From the NCBI GenBank assembly GCA_026008535.1, contig BRKX01000014.1, positions 50,455,006-50,519,005 of the forward strand: a DNA stretch of 64,000 nucleotides, read 5' to 3'. Positions 35,707-47,128 of the stretch are shown piece by piece. Under the pieces are notes generated by a model that saw only the letters and a list, made by a program, of their open reading frames with translations, was not told where the DNA came from and did not search any database. Origin of the DNA: Perilla frutescens (lineage: Eukaryota > Streptophyta > Magnoliopsida > Lamiales > Lamiaceae). Within the stretch, counting starts at the first letter, position 1, and each line of letters begins with the position of its first letter. The position numbers and the translations under genes are program-made.

Positions 35707-35878
35707 AATATATATATATATTCTTACTATAAGTATTTATTAGATATTTATTAATATTTTCTAATTATAATGTAGTTTATAATTAATTTTAAATTTTACA
35801 CTTTCAAAAGAACGTTCAATTGTACATATTTTAGTAAAAACATAAAATTTACATGCAACGCACGTGATCTCCGCTAGT
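33991..35878. other. Intergenic, probable transposon-derived sequence
   Basis: No protein domain recognised. From about 34190 to 35170 the base composition is more balanced than its surroundings, and no domain is found in the short open frames, as in decayed retrotransposon leader or LTR sequence; I could not find paired ends. At 35652-35720 there are interrupted (AT)n tracts of the form TATATATATATAAATA. Confidence 0.35.
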
Positions 35879-36540
35879 ATATGAAAAACTACACTTTTAA
35901 AAAGAAATAGTATTCTTTTTTAGTATTTCATTTGTTATTTTTTATTATAATTTTCAATTAAAAACATGAACTTATGGCCCTATACCAATCACAGGCTTCT
36001 CAAATATTGATGGCCATTTGTGTTCCCTTCCTGAACATAAATATATGAAAAAATACAATTTTAAAAAGAAATAGTGTTTTTTTTATAAATTTTCATTTGC
36101 TTTTTATTATAATTTTCAATTAAAAAAATCTGAATTTATGGCCCTATACCAATCATAGGCTTCTCAAATCTTGTTGGGCCTTTGTGTTTCCTTCCCGGCT
36201 ATAAATATATAAAAAAATAGAATTTGAAAAAGAAATGGTATTCTTTTTTAATTTTTCATTTGTTAATTTTTATTATAATTTTCAATTAAAAACATGAATT
36301 TATGGCCCTATTCCAATCATAGGCTTCTCAAATCTTGTTGGCCCTCTGTGTTCCCTTCCTGAACATAAATACATGAACAAAATACAATTTTAAAAAGAAA
36401 TAGTATTCTTTTTAAAAATTTCATTTGTTTTTTATTATAATTTTCAATTAAAAAAAATATAAATTTATGGTCCTATACCAATTATAGGCTTCTCAAATCT
36501 TGTTGGGCCTTTGTGTTTCCTTCCCGGCTTTAAATAAAAA
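35879..36540. repeat. Four tandem copies of a 164-bp repeat
   Basis: Copies start near 35879, 36043, 36206 and 36371. Each contains ATACAATTTTAAAAAGAAAT, an ATTATAATTTTCAATTAAAA block, TTATGGCCCTATACCAATCA, AGGCTTCTCAAATCTTGTTG and TGTGTTCCCTTCCCGGC and ends in ATAAATATAT. The same unit occurs at 12720-12975 beside the tRNA-Ser gene. No coding capacity. Confidence 0.9.
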
Positions 36541-37364
36541 AAAAATGGTATTTCAAGAAGAGGAGTATTTAGTGTTAATATGAAAAGGATTAATTGCTTA
36601 AAAAAATCACTGTCTCTGAACGATTTTACAAATTAGACATAATTCTTAAAAATTTTACAACAATCACCCAACCTTTTGATTTGCGGCCGCCACCCTTTTT
36701 TTTCCGATGATCAAAATTATGATGTGACAATATATTTTCATCGTGTACAAATTAATTCAATTTTGTGATGTCTAAAATGAGTTTTTACCGTGTAACATCA
36801 TTTTTTTCTCGATTGCATCTATTTACTCAAATAAAACACTTTATTATTCAAAAGCAGTATTTTTTTTCCAATTAACCTCTAAAAAATTATCTTAATCAGT
36901 ATATGCAAATGAGAGAATATAGGAAACAAATGAGTTTGATTAAATAATTAGTCTCAATCAAAATTAAGTTAGTGGGCATTGATTTAAGGTATAAAATGAA
37001 ATTGCGGCACTCCTGTCTCCACCACTAGTGAAAAAATACTCTCAATTTTTTTTATATTCAATAATATCATCCGATATTTCTACATTATCCCTGTAAAATA
37101 ATTAATAATAGTTGCAAGTTTGCAACATGATTTAAACACGTTACAACTATCCAAACTAATTTGCTCCAATAATTAATGGATAATTAAATGGTTTGAGCGT
37201 GCTAAGTGCGAAATTAGAATTAATTAGATGGTACAAATTTTATCACAATTTCAAGGATTGTGCTAATAATTAGTGAAGCTTATCGCATTTAATTCTAGAT
37301 AAATATTATTTTTAAATTGAATTTAAAATTTACAATAAATGATTTCCAATATTTTTTAAATAGA
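36541..37364. other. Intergenic, nothing firm
   Basis: AT-rich. Near 36590-36720 a stretch (GGATTAATTGCTTAAAAAAA, then ATCACCCAACC) resembles one arm of plant foldback MITEs, but no second arm was found. No gene seen. Confidence 0.4.
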
Positions 37365-37366
37365 TA

Positions 37367-37616
37367 CTCACTCCGTCCCATTTTGATAGGCTGATTGAAG
37401 TTTTTCACAGAGATGAAGAAAAAGATTGGGAAAGACAATTAATCAAGAAGCTTCCTAATATGCCCCTATTTAATTATTTGATATTAAATTAATGCCTAAT
37501 GTTAACATATTAAATAGGGGTATATATTAATAAATTAGCTAAATATATATAAATATGACTATATATCGGGACATACCAAAAATGAAAACAAGCCTATCAA
37601 AGTGGGACGGAGGGAG
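37367..37616. mobile_element. Stowaway-type MITE, 250 bp, TA target duplication
   Basis: Left end CTCACTCCGTCCCATTTTGA and right end, reverse-complemented, CTCCCTCCGTCCCACTTTGA carry the plant Tc1/mariner Stowaway signature CTCCCTCCGTCC. TA dinucleotides flank it (37365-37366 and 37617-37618). A diverged inverted copy is at 1191-1415. Confidence 0.9.
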
Positions 37617-37618
37617 TA

Positions 37619-38276
37619 TAATCTTTACTCACAAAAACTTTCTATCAACAATTCTTATAGATATAATTTGACTTTTACAAATTACAGACTCACAGTCAAT
37701 TTGTTCTTTACCAAAAAAATAAAAGAATAAAAAAAATTATCCCTCACGTATTATTTTTAGAGAAAAAAAATACACTAATTTCTTGTGATTTTTTTTTTAA
37801 CTTTTACCCCCTTATACTTTATTTTGTACACGTTCGTACATATGTTTTCCTTTTCTTTTATGTGAAAGTGAAAAAAAATATGAAAATACAAAAGTTAAAT
37901 ATATAGATTTTTAATTTGCATTTTCCTAAAATAAAACCTCCCAAAACTCAAAATTTATATTTGAAATTCCATACACAAAAATCCAGAATAATGAGTAATG
38001 GCTACAAGCATTTAAAAAAAACTTATTACATCATTTGAATGTAACAAAACGAAAGAATTATATCATTATATTAATTTCTACTTTAGGCTAAAAAACATTA
38101 TTATTAATTTCCACTAATGAATACTTAATTCCCCTCAATTACATTAATTACCTGTCTCTCTGCTTTGGCAAGTCAATTTCTCACGTTTAAATCACATCCT
38201 TTGTTACTCAATTAAGGGGAGCCAATCTGCAAGTGACAAAAGGAAGACTTTGATTGCGTTGTGTGCACGGTGGACT
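37619..38276. other. Intergenic upstream of the AHP gene, includes its promoter
   Basis: AT-rich, no gene. The proximal promoter of the AHP gene must lie in its right part, but I see no clear TATA box. A purine-rich GA tract follows at about 38280-38327 in the presumed 5' leader. Confidence 0.4.
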
Positions 38277-38353
38277 GGGGAGAGAGAGGGAGAGAGAGAG
38301 AGAGGAGAGAGAGAGAGGGAGAGAGAGGCCAAAAATTCTGAGCACAGAGAGCT

Positions 38354-40419
38354 ATGGAGATTGTGGGACAGCTGCAGAAACAGTTTGTTGACTTCTCTAC
38401 TTCTCTTTATCACGAGGTAAGTTTTTCTCTCTCATCTTTTATTCTTTTACTGTTTTCAAGAAAAAATAAGCAATCAAGATTTGCTAATTACTCTGTTGTA
38501 TGTTTTCCAATCCCTCCCTATATGAGAAAGACTGAATCTTGAAAGATTTTGTCTGCAACTTCGAAGGGCTCCGTGAATTCTTACATTTTCTTTATTTCCA
38601 ATCTTATTAAATTGTGAAAGATCGATTTTTGAGACACTTTTTTTCAGGAATTATAAGAGGGCTCTATTAATTGTCAACCTTATGTCTCCAATCCTTTTTA
38701 TATGAATTTTTGAAATATTTTTTCAAGAATTTTGTTAATCTAACTTTAATTTCTTGATTTTGGAAAAGGGTTTCTTGGATGAGCAGTATCTCCAGCTGCA
38801 GAAACTGCAAGATGAGAGTAATCCTGATTTTGTATGTGAAGTTGTTTCACTCTTCTTTGAGGATTCTGAGAAGCTTCTGAATAATTTGGCAACTGCTCTG
38901 TGGGTTTAATTTCTTTTTCTATAATTTTTTTTCCCTTTTTGCGTTTTGATTCTTGGCTCTAAATTTTGCTGATGTTTTTCTTTTCCTTTTTTGTGTTTTT
39001 TTTTTTTTTATATTGATTTGAATTATGTAGTCAGCAGCAGGTTGTGGATTTCAAGCAGGTTGATGCCCATGTTCATCAGTTCAAAGGCAGCAGTTCCAGG
39101 TAATAAATAATTATCAAGAATTTGATATACTGCACTGTTTCATCAATTGAATTCTTGAATTTGAGATCCTTTGATTTGATCATGTCATCTGATTTGAATC
39201 CCACAACAAGTGTGTGTGTGTGTGTTAAGGCTTAAGATTATGTAGATTTAGATCTGGCTGCAAGTCTAGTCGAGATGCTCGTTTTTCAGCATTCTTTTAC
39301 GTGTCATTTGATCCTCGTTTCATTGAATACCAGCATAGGTGCACAAAGAGTGAAGAATATGTGTGTTGCATTCAGAAACTTCTGTGAAGAGAAGAACCTT
39401 GAGGGGTGAGTTTTTCACTTCCTGCTAATGCAATCGTTGCTTACTGATTTGATATTCGTTCTGAATGAGGTGATTGGAAACAATGCTCGAATCAGGATAG
39501 AAAAGACGTTTATGGTTGCTGACTTATTCATTCAGAAAGAACTGGCTTGTGTTGATATATGTTGTATAGATCATAGCAGCTAAGAGTAGTTTTGTGTTCA
39601 AGATTTCTCTTAATTACGATTTCTAGTGATGCCCCGTAATAAGTTATTGTAGACGAGACTTCTATGACAATAAAAGTATGATCGACATCCCATTGCTGTT
39701 CTTCAAAGGCTAATGCATATTTAGGTCTCCTTGTGTTTGGTTTTCTTTTCTGAATCGGATCGCCGTACTTTTATCTGTTATAACTGAATTCTCGTGCATT
39801 CATTTATGTTAAAACTAGGTCTCCATATACTTCTACGTAAGTCAACAATATAGGGACCTAAATCTGCTTTATTCCTTTTTAAAAATATGAAACTGCTGGA
39901 GAAGCATATGGTTTGATTTCTAGCCTTTAATCCAGAGCATGCTACTAATGCTCGTATGCTCGAAGCTCTCCTTATATGTATCGGTTGTGCCCATTTTCTG
40001 AGATTGAACAATCACATTAGATAGCATTGCTCTATGTTTTATGGTTTCATTGATTCGATGCAGGTGTTTGAGATGTTTGCAGCAAGTAAAGCACGAGTAC
40101 TTGCTTGTAAAGAACAAGCTCGAGACTTTATTTAGGGTGAGTTCTCCTCCATCTTCGTGTTTCAGAATCGAACACACCTCATCATTGCATCCCATATTTG
40201 GACTAGTCGAAATCTGGTTCTCTCTTTACTGTTGTACACAAATCGATCTCACATATATTTCTGATGATCATAGCTAATGCAATTTCCTTCTCTATACTGA
40301 CTCTGCATTCGACTTTCTGCAATTTCCAAATGTGAACATTGTGTAACGACACCCTCTTTTAAATGCAGCTGGAGCGAAAAATCTTGGAAGCCGGTGGGAC
40401 AGTTCCCGCGATAGCATGA
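38354..40419 (+). CDS. Histidine-containing phosphotransfer protein (AHP, cytokinin two-component relay)
   Basis: AHPs shuttle phosphate from cytokinin receptor histidine kinases to response regulators between cytosol and nucleus. Six exons: 38354-38416, 38769-38903, 39035-39099, 39334-39405, 40064-40136 and 40369-40419, all GT-AG, giving 152 aa, the usual AHP length. The HPt motif is VHQFKGSSSSIGAQRVKN with His80 as the phospho-acceptor, so the protein is not a pseudo-HPt. The N-terminus is MEIVGQLQKQFVDFSTSLYH and the C-terminus ends LEAGGTVPAIA. The exon 2/3 junction was chosen to keep the frame (ATAL-W-QQVVDFKQ); this uses the acceptor GTCAG and puts Trp where relatives usually have a charged residue. 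The alternative acceptor four bases upstream breaks the frame. Phe replaces the usual Leu in HQLKGSSSS. Confidence 0.93.
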
Positions 40420-41880
40420 TCTGCCATCAGCTGATCGAGCCTGCTCGTGACTAGAAGTATCGCGTAGTTGTAGATTTGGAGATGTCTGAGGTGAATGTTT
40501 TGTGTGAATTCGATTTTCTGTTACTTTTTATGGCTTCTATATCAACTCTCTGTAATGCAGTAGCTGTTAATACTTAATGCTGGCTTCCATCTTTTCTTCA
40601 TCTTCAGCCATTTATAGCCTATAACAACGGTTTGTAATTTCAGACAGCACATCTGCTTATGCATGATTGAATATTAACCTCTTATTTCTAGATTGATTCA
40701 TTCAAATTTTCAATCTTTTGCTTCACCATTTCATCAGTTCTATCAAGTTAGTAGGTTTAACTTGCCATGGATTGGGGTCCATACCGTGAGTTTGAATCGA
40801 GCTGGAGTTCGAACAGAACATAGAGTTTCGTGTTCGATTCATCGTTATGCATGCTGTAAAGTTTTCCGCATGAGGTTTTGTGATTGAAAAAGTGCCGGTG
40901 AAATTCAAAATTACCGGTGGGATTCAAAACTCGTGAACTTTTCTAGTTATGAGATCATTAATTCACCAATTTGACCGCCCCAATTTGGGAAACCAACCAT
41001 TTGTTTTCATCGTCTCGTTTAAGCCTTTTTTTTCACTTTTTTTTTTTTTTCTAGATGCCTATTTATTTACGGATGAGATCTTCTATTTTCTATTCCACAT
41101 TTGGTGTTGCAATCCGTGTTCCACAAAATTTATGAATTTTTCTTCCGTTTTTCATCAATTTTAATTTATTATGTTTTAGTTTAATTTTTCACTTATTAAA
41201 TATGGTTGATTCTTCCAAATTAATATTTATATTTATTTTGAGTATTTACTTTTCAAAGAGATGATTATTATGGTTCATTATTTTAAAAATATGATTTATA
41301 ATTTTTTAAATTCTAATCTCCTGTTGATAAATGTGACTAGGTCGATTATGCTATAATTAATTTTTATTTGTTTAATATCTATTATTAAACTTATAACTTC
41401 AATCATCAAATACGAGTTGGAATAGCAAATGTGGAATAAATGATTCATCCAATTTATATATTCTCTATCTTCGAGTAATCTAAATTTTATAATGGTAAGT
41501 ATTATCTATTTAATATTACGCGAAATATTAGAGCTCTATCTTTTTATTAATTGTCAAAATTTGTGTCCAAAATTTGGCATTTATTTTTCTTCTAATAAAT
41601 TCACATAAAAATTAATTTTGGTAAACAAGATTTATGTGCAATGTTCCTCTATCTTTTAAAGGGCCTGCAACTTTTTGGCATTTTTGGCCTTTTACAGCTA
41701 TACATATTCAACACTTTTGTTGGTTCTTTCTTTGTCTATACTCTTTATTTAGCATAATGTTTTTGTTTTATTTTTTGCTTCATTTTTTTTGGCAATTGGA
41801 TCATACCTATTCTAGTTTATATCAATAATTAGACTTAGATTTATAACAAGTTTACATTTTGATGTCTGATTACAAATACA
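40420..41880. other. AHP 3' UTR, then intergenic
   Basis: The 3' UTR probably runs to about 40640 (TGTAATGCAG, TTTGTAATTTC region). Beyond it I see no gene; the open stretches near 40693-40908 and 41634-41828 do not resemble known proteins. Confidence 0.45.
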
Positions 41881-41994
41881 TAAAGTCTATCATTCGTTAT
41901 AGGGCATTGCCCTCTTCCCGTCTTTAATATGAGTGGACACGTGTTATTCAAAGACGGTGATAGGGCAATGCCCTCTGAAGCATGGTAGACTTTA
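41881..41994. mobile_element. 114-bp hairpin MITE with 45-bp arms
   Basis: Arms 41881-41925 and 41950-41994 are inverted repeats beginning and ending in TAAAGTCTA/TAGACTTTA. They include AGGGCATTGCCCT (left) and AGGGCAATGCCCT (right), and CGTCTTT/AAAGACG next to a 24-bp loop. The RNA would form a nearly uninterrupted stem. No coding capacity. Confidence 0.8.
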
Positions 41995-42567
41995 CTGTAG
42001 ATAGAATCGGATATTCCACTTTTTAGGGTAAATTCGAACTAAATCTTGAGGTGATGTATCTCATTTAAAATTATAGTAAATGCTGGTAAAGCTACATAAA
42101 GTAAAATCATATTCATGTATAACAAATACATAAATATATTTTTATTTGTTCGAGTTCAAATTATAAAAAGGATTAAAATTAAATGCATTACAATTTGGAT
42201 TCTTGTAAATATTTTACCCTTTTTGTTTATCTAATTATGGACAAACAATATTGGTTGCTCCATCTCTATCTTGTTCTAAATGTAGGGAAGCAAAATCATT
42301 AGGAACATGGAATATACATGTGGAGTTTATATTTTGTGCCTATATGAAAGAGACATTATGCCTTAACATATAAATATATACCCCATGATCTCTATTTGTA
42401 TATAAACAATCAAATTCAAAAAATATTATATATATATTGCAAATTTTGTATGTTTTTATGATATAATAAGAGATGTATCAACAAAATAATTAGAATAACA
42501 ATAAAAAAGAAAACTATTTAATTACTACTCTCATATAGTCATATATGACGAGGACTTTTAATTTCAA

Positions 42568-42938
42568 GGTAAATTACATTATATGTTCAAACTATTAAGA
42601 TTTTACACAAATGTTCTAAACTATGACTAATTACATTTTATGTTCCTAACTATTGATGAATTAATAAATTTGTCATGAGAGTTAAATTTAGGATATTGAA
42701 GGAGGAATCAAACCCTCGTATCCTTCCATTCTGAACCCTACATTTATTCTAGTATTATAGTTCAATGACACTTCTTCACGGAATTATTGACAATCACATT
42801 AATTTTCAGTTGTTGGAATTTGACTCTCAGGATAAATTTATTAATTTGTCAATACTCTGAAACATAAAATGTAAATTACTCATAGATGCTGATTTTTTGA
42901 AAGAAACTTAATACATTGTGACATAAAGTATAATTTAT
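42568..42938. mobile_element. Foldback MITE with long imperfect arms
   Basis: The left arm has TTACATTATATGTTC, AACTATTAAG, TTACATTTTATGTTC and GAATTAATAAATTTGTC. The reverse complement of the right arm has the corresponding TTATACTTTATGTCAC, TGTATTAAG, TTACATTTTATGTTTC and CAAATTAATAAATTTATC. Arms are about 120-130 bp. The target duplication was not resolved. Confidence 0.65.
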
Positions 42939-43025
42939 TATTTATTTTAATTGGATATATTCCTAATTGGTACTTAGTCTCATTTTATACTATTTGGTAT
43001 TACACCATTTGGATTTTGGCAGGTC

Positions 43026-43295
43026 TTGTGTGCACTAGGTGCACATCAGACGGTCAACGCGTGTTGACTCGGTCAATGAGTTAACCAAAAAATCCGTCAA
43101 AATTAGTATTATTCATAATACTGAAAAGTATAATTTTAAAACCCAAAAGTATCATTTGTATCATTAAACAGTATCGGCCAGAAAAAAATAAAGAAAAAAT
43201 TGTTAAAATCAGTATCAATCTAAACACTAAAAAGTATCATTCAAAATTAAAAAAATTATCACTTGTATCCTTAAAAAATATCACCCGTTTTGACG
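43026..43295. mobile_element. MITE of the GTATCA-rich family, copy B
   Basis: Starts TGTGCACTAGGTGCACATCA followed by GACGGTCAACGCG and GTTGACTCGGTCAATG, as in copy A at 6168. The inside repeats AAGTATCATTTGTATC blocks. The right end is replaced by an (AT)n tract at 43300-43329. Confidence 0.6.
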
Positions 43296-43296
43296 A

Positions 43297-43330
<34 letters not shown>

Positions 43331-43333
<3 letters not shown>

Positions 43334-45587
43334 ATTCATAATGTAACGTGCACTTATAAACTAAAATATAAAATAAAATACATACTGCAGTAAGGATTGG
43401 TGGGAATGAATCGACCGACATCTCTTCTTGCAATTTTTCAACCACCAAATTATTCACATAATTTTTCCGACACAACAATGGCAGTAATCATCTTTACTAT
43501 ATAACAAAAGTTGGCAAAATATTAAAGCAACATTTACATTTTCTGCATTTTTAGAAACTCTAATCTATAATAATCAATTTCTACAGGAAAATTGGTTATT
43601 AGCTTTAATTGTTTCTGAAACTGTTGTACATGATTCATTATTAATTTTCATTTTTAAAAAAATCATTATTAATTGTCAGGTTCCGTACGTTTAGGTATCC
43701 TTGTTATTGTTGGTGCTGAGATTTTTATTTTATTTTTTAAATGAAAAAAAATAGTGAGTAGCTAAAACTAAACAGAAAATAACTATTTAATTTTATTAAA
43801 CACAATTATTGTATTGAAAGAAGATTTTTTTAAAACTTAAGTGAAACCTTCATTATTCAAGTCACATAAATATTTGACAACAGCTAGGGTCATTCCATTA
43901 TGCAACAAATTTAATAATTAAAAAAAGGTTTTCTTTTCGTTTTATAATAAGTGTCATTCTAGCACTTTAATTTTGTAGAAAAAATATTATTCTACACAAT
44001 CGAAGTAAAAAATTTCACTTTTTTTTTCCCATATTTTGACCTCATTTAACACATTCAAATAAACATATATATTTAACTCATTTAATGCATTCACATAAGG
44101 GTGTATGTAATTTTATTATCTAATTAATATCTTTATTAATATGTGTGCATTCGTTCCAAATAATTCAGAAACGGAAGGAGTACTATCTTCATTAATATCA
44201 TATTCAGTAATAATGAGTGAACTGTAATTATTTGTTTCTTTTCAATAAATTACTAATTGAGGCATATAAAGAGGGAATTAGAAAAGAATTCAACAACTTC
44301 CCTAAAATTGCTAATACACCCCATGTTCAACAAAACATCTCCTTCAACTTCACATTAATTTCTTGGAAATTACACTGGTATACATCAATAGGTGTAATTT
44401 ATAATTTTTTAAAGAAGTCATTATAGACTAAGTTTAGAGAAAAATATTTAATTATAATATTTTTAGGGGAGATAAATATTCATAATTATATTATTCCTAT
44501 GAAAATAATACGAAAGTCTAATAGATATTAGGTCACACGATATATAGCAACATTTTTTTTTTCAATTTGTAGGGGGGGGGGGGGGGTCATTTTTAATTCA
44601 ATTTTATTAGTAATATTTCACCCCGTCCAATGCATAGTCGTTTGTTAAAGAGAATAATTTAGGTATTTAAACAGACAATAAAATGTAAAAAAAGTATAAA
44701 ATGCATAATTTACTAAAAAAATTGAAAATAAAAGCCTAATAAAAGCTTTAAAAAAACGTTACTTGTACATTTTATAAAAGAAAAATAAATTAATATAAAT
44801 TTTCCTTTCCATTTATTTCCTTTTCAATTTTCACCAAACAATATTAAAAGAAAACAAAGCATTAAATGAGCAAATGGGCGGCCTCTGTGAATAAATTGCG
44901 ATGATCTCTGTTCATTAATATTTAGATATCAAAGCATGAAATGCAATTAATTAAGAAATTTTGGAAGTGATTTGGGAAGAAAAGTGTTCAGCTTATTATT
45001 CATAGCAAATTGTTATTTTTTTTTTGGTATATAGATATTATTATATTTTATTGTCCTTATATTATATAATTGTGAAATCATAAATTAATAATTCAAAATT
45101 TTGTGGTCACAAGGACTTGTCACTTGTCTAACACGATTTGCCTATTTAGGTACGGCTTACAGCTTACTAATTATTACTCACTAATAATATATATACTTAT
45201 CTAAATAATTTTGTTATAATATTTAAATAATTCATTAATTATTATTAGTCACATTTGATATTGGATAGGCCAGAGAATCTAATGATGCGACTCATACCAC
45301 TCCTTCATAATTGCACACCCCTTCTCAAGTACTATCTTTAATTTGATGACAGTATATACAAAAAAAGGGTGAAATTATTAGCGATTACAAATGCCGTCAC
45401 TAATAATATATTTTTAGTAACGATATTTCGTTTTTAATCATTACATGTCATCTTTAATATAATTTTTGTGATTACATTGTTGTCACTTATAAATATTTTT
45501 TGCGACGACACAAATAGAACGTCCCAAAAAGTTCGTCCCAAATAAATTAAAAATTATTTTAAATTTTAATAAAAAATTTATATCTTT
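43331..45587. other. AT-rich intergenic; possible CACTA remnant at its right end
   Basis: No gene recognised over 2.2 kb. There is a G-run at about 44572-44586. Around 45380-45540, motifs such as ATTAGCGATTACAAATGCCG and TTTGCGACGACACAAATAG, then ACGTCCCAAAAAGTTCGTCC, resemble subterminal sequence of CACTA-like elements, but no termini were found. Confidence 0.4.
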
Positions 45588-45594
45588 GCATTCA

Positions 45595-45741
45595 TGGGAA
45601 AAATCTTCCGTACTGGTTGGGTACTACCCGATCGCAAATACACTATTTAAAAATAATAAAACTATATTATGTACATAATAAAAAAATATTGAAATATTTA
45701 GTGATTGTAGTAGTACCCAACCACTAAGGTAGAATTTTTCC
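45595..45741. mobile_element. 147-bp MITE with 7-bp target duplication
   Basis: The left arm TGGGAAAAATCTTCCGTACT then GGTTGGGTACTAC pairs with the right arm GTAGTACCCAACCACTAAGG then TAGAATTTTTCC. The flanks are direct repeats GCATTCA (45588-45594 and 45742-45748). Non-coding. Confidence 0.8.
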
Positions 45742-45975
45742 GCATTCAACAGAGGTGTACGTAAAATAAAAAAAAAAAAAATTATAAGATTATGAAACAT
45801 GTGATGCGCATTATTCAATTGAAGAACTAAATAAACTATAATAAAGTTGAAGATAATCAAATTGAACTCGCATAAAGTTTTGAGAAAGTCACTTTTTTAT
45901 GGGCTAAACCAAATATTAAACTCCATGCATGTACCTCCTTTTAGCATTAACCTTTTTTGAAAGAGCAGATCATGT

Positions 45976-46252
45976 ATACACTGAGTGCATATCAGACAGT
46001 CAACGTGTTGATAAAAAAAATCATCAAAATCAATATTAATTGTAGTATTAAAAAGAATATCCAAAAGCCTAAAAGTATCATTTATATCCTTAAAAAGTAT
46101 TGATCAGAAAAAAAATATATTCAAAATCAGTATCAACTGTAACACTAAATAGTATCACTTAAAATTTAAAAAGTACAACTTATTTTGATGATTTTTTTGA
46201 TCAATACGTTGATCGGATCAATACTTTAACCGTCTGATATATACTTAGTTCA
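45976..46252. mobile_element. MITE of the GTATCA-rich family, copy C
   Basis: Left end TATACACTGAGTGCATATCA then GACAGTCAACG; right end TTTAACCGTCTGATATATAC then TTAGTTCA, which is inverted with respect to the left end. The inside repeats AAAAAGTATCA and AGTATCAACTGTAACACTAA. Related to copies at 6168 and 43026. Confidence 0.65.
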
Positions 46253-46689
46253 AAGTTGAATTGAGTTTTTGAAATATAACATCTTTGTGTATGATAAAGT
46301 GGTCTAGTCGATGAGTTAGTATTTGAAATATCATCAACACGATTTGTTTCGAAAAATTTATATAATATGAGTATTTATTTTTTTATATAGTTTACGAACT
46401 AATGTACATAAAATAGAATTTAATCAGAACACGCCCACAAATACTCGATTAAATTTTATAGCATGAAAATAGAATGACAAATTTACAACATTCATTGGCT
46501 TAAACAAAAAAGGTTTCCACGTAGTTCGAGTAAAACAAGCCCCACCCACAAGACCCGACCCGAATGATCTGTCAATCCGAGCCTCAGGCTTCTCACGTCC
46601 ACGTAGGATCGGACAACCGTTTGCTCCTCCGGACCTGCCTCATTAAACAAATAAAACTCCAAATTAAAATATAACAAAAAAATAAAAAT

Positions 46690-46946
46690 CAACCCCTATA
46701 TCCCATAACGACAAAAAAAAAAGGAGAAAATCACACTAAAATATAATAAAACTGTCTTGTACTTGCTGCATAAACGCACAACACACAGTAGAGAGAGAAA
46801 GCAACGACAACATAAACCTGCAAGTAGAGAGAGAGAGAGAGAGCAACAACGACAATAACAAGCTGCAGCTCGTTTGCATTTCCCATTTCTCACCTTCTCC
46901 AAAACTATCAAAACACCCCCATTTTCTTGAATCTTGATTCTTGATC

Positions 46947-46996
<50 letters not shown>

Positions 46997-47128
46997 TGCA
47001 CGTAGAGAGAGAAGCACTTCGACGACAACGATATATACATATATACATATATCTGCAGTGTATTTCCATTTTCCATTTCCCCCCATTTTTCTTCAATCTT
47101 GATCAATACTCTCTCTCTCTGCTGCAGG
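46690..47128 (+). promoter_or_regulatory. Leader/promoter-proximal region of the LRR gene, CT-rich tracts
   Basis: A GA-rich tract lies at about 46825-46843 and a long (CT)n tract at 46949-46993. The block CTTGATC..ACT followed by CT repeats is duplicated (about 46932-46993 and 47097-47120), as are pieces with the motif GTAGAGAGAGA. CT-rich stretches are typical of plant core promoters and 5' UTRs. No convincing TATA box was found other than an ATATATACATATATACATAT region at about 47030-47051. ORFs on the minus strand here are repeat artefacts. Confidence 0.45.
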
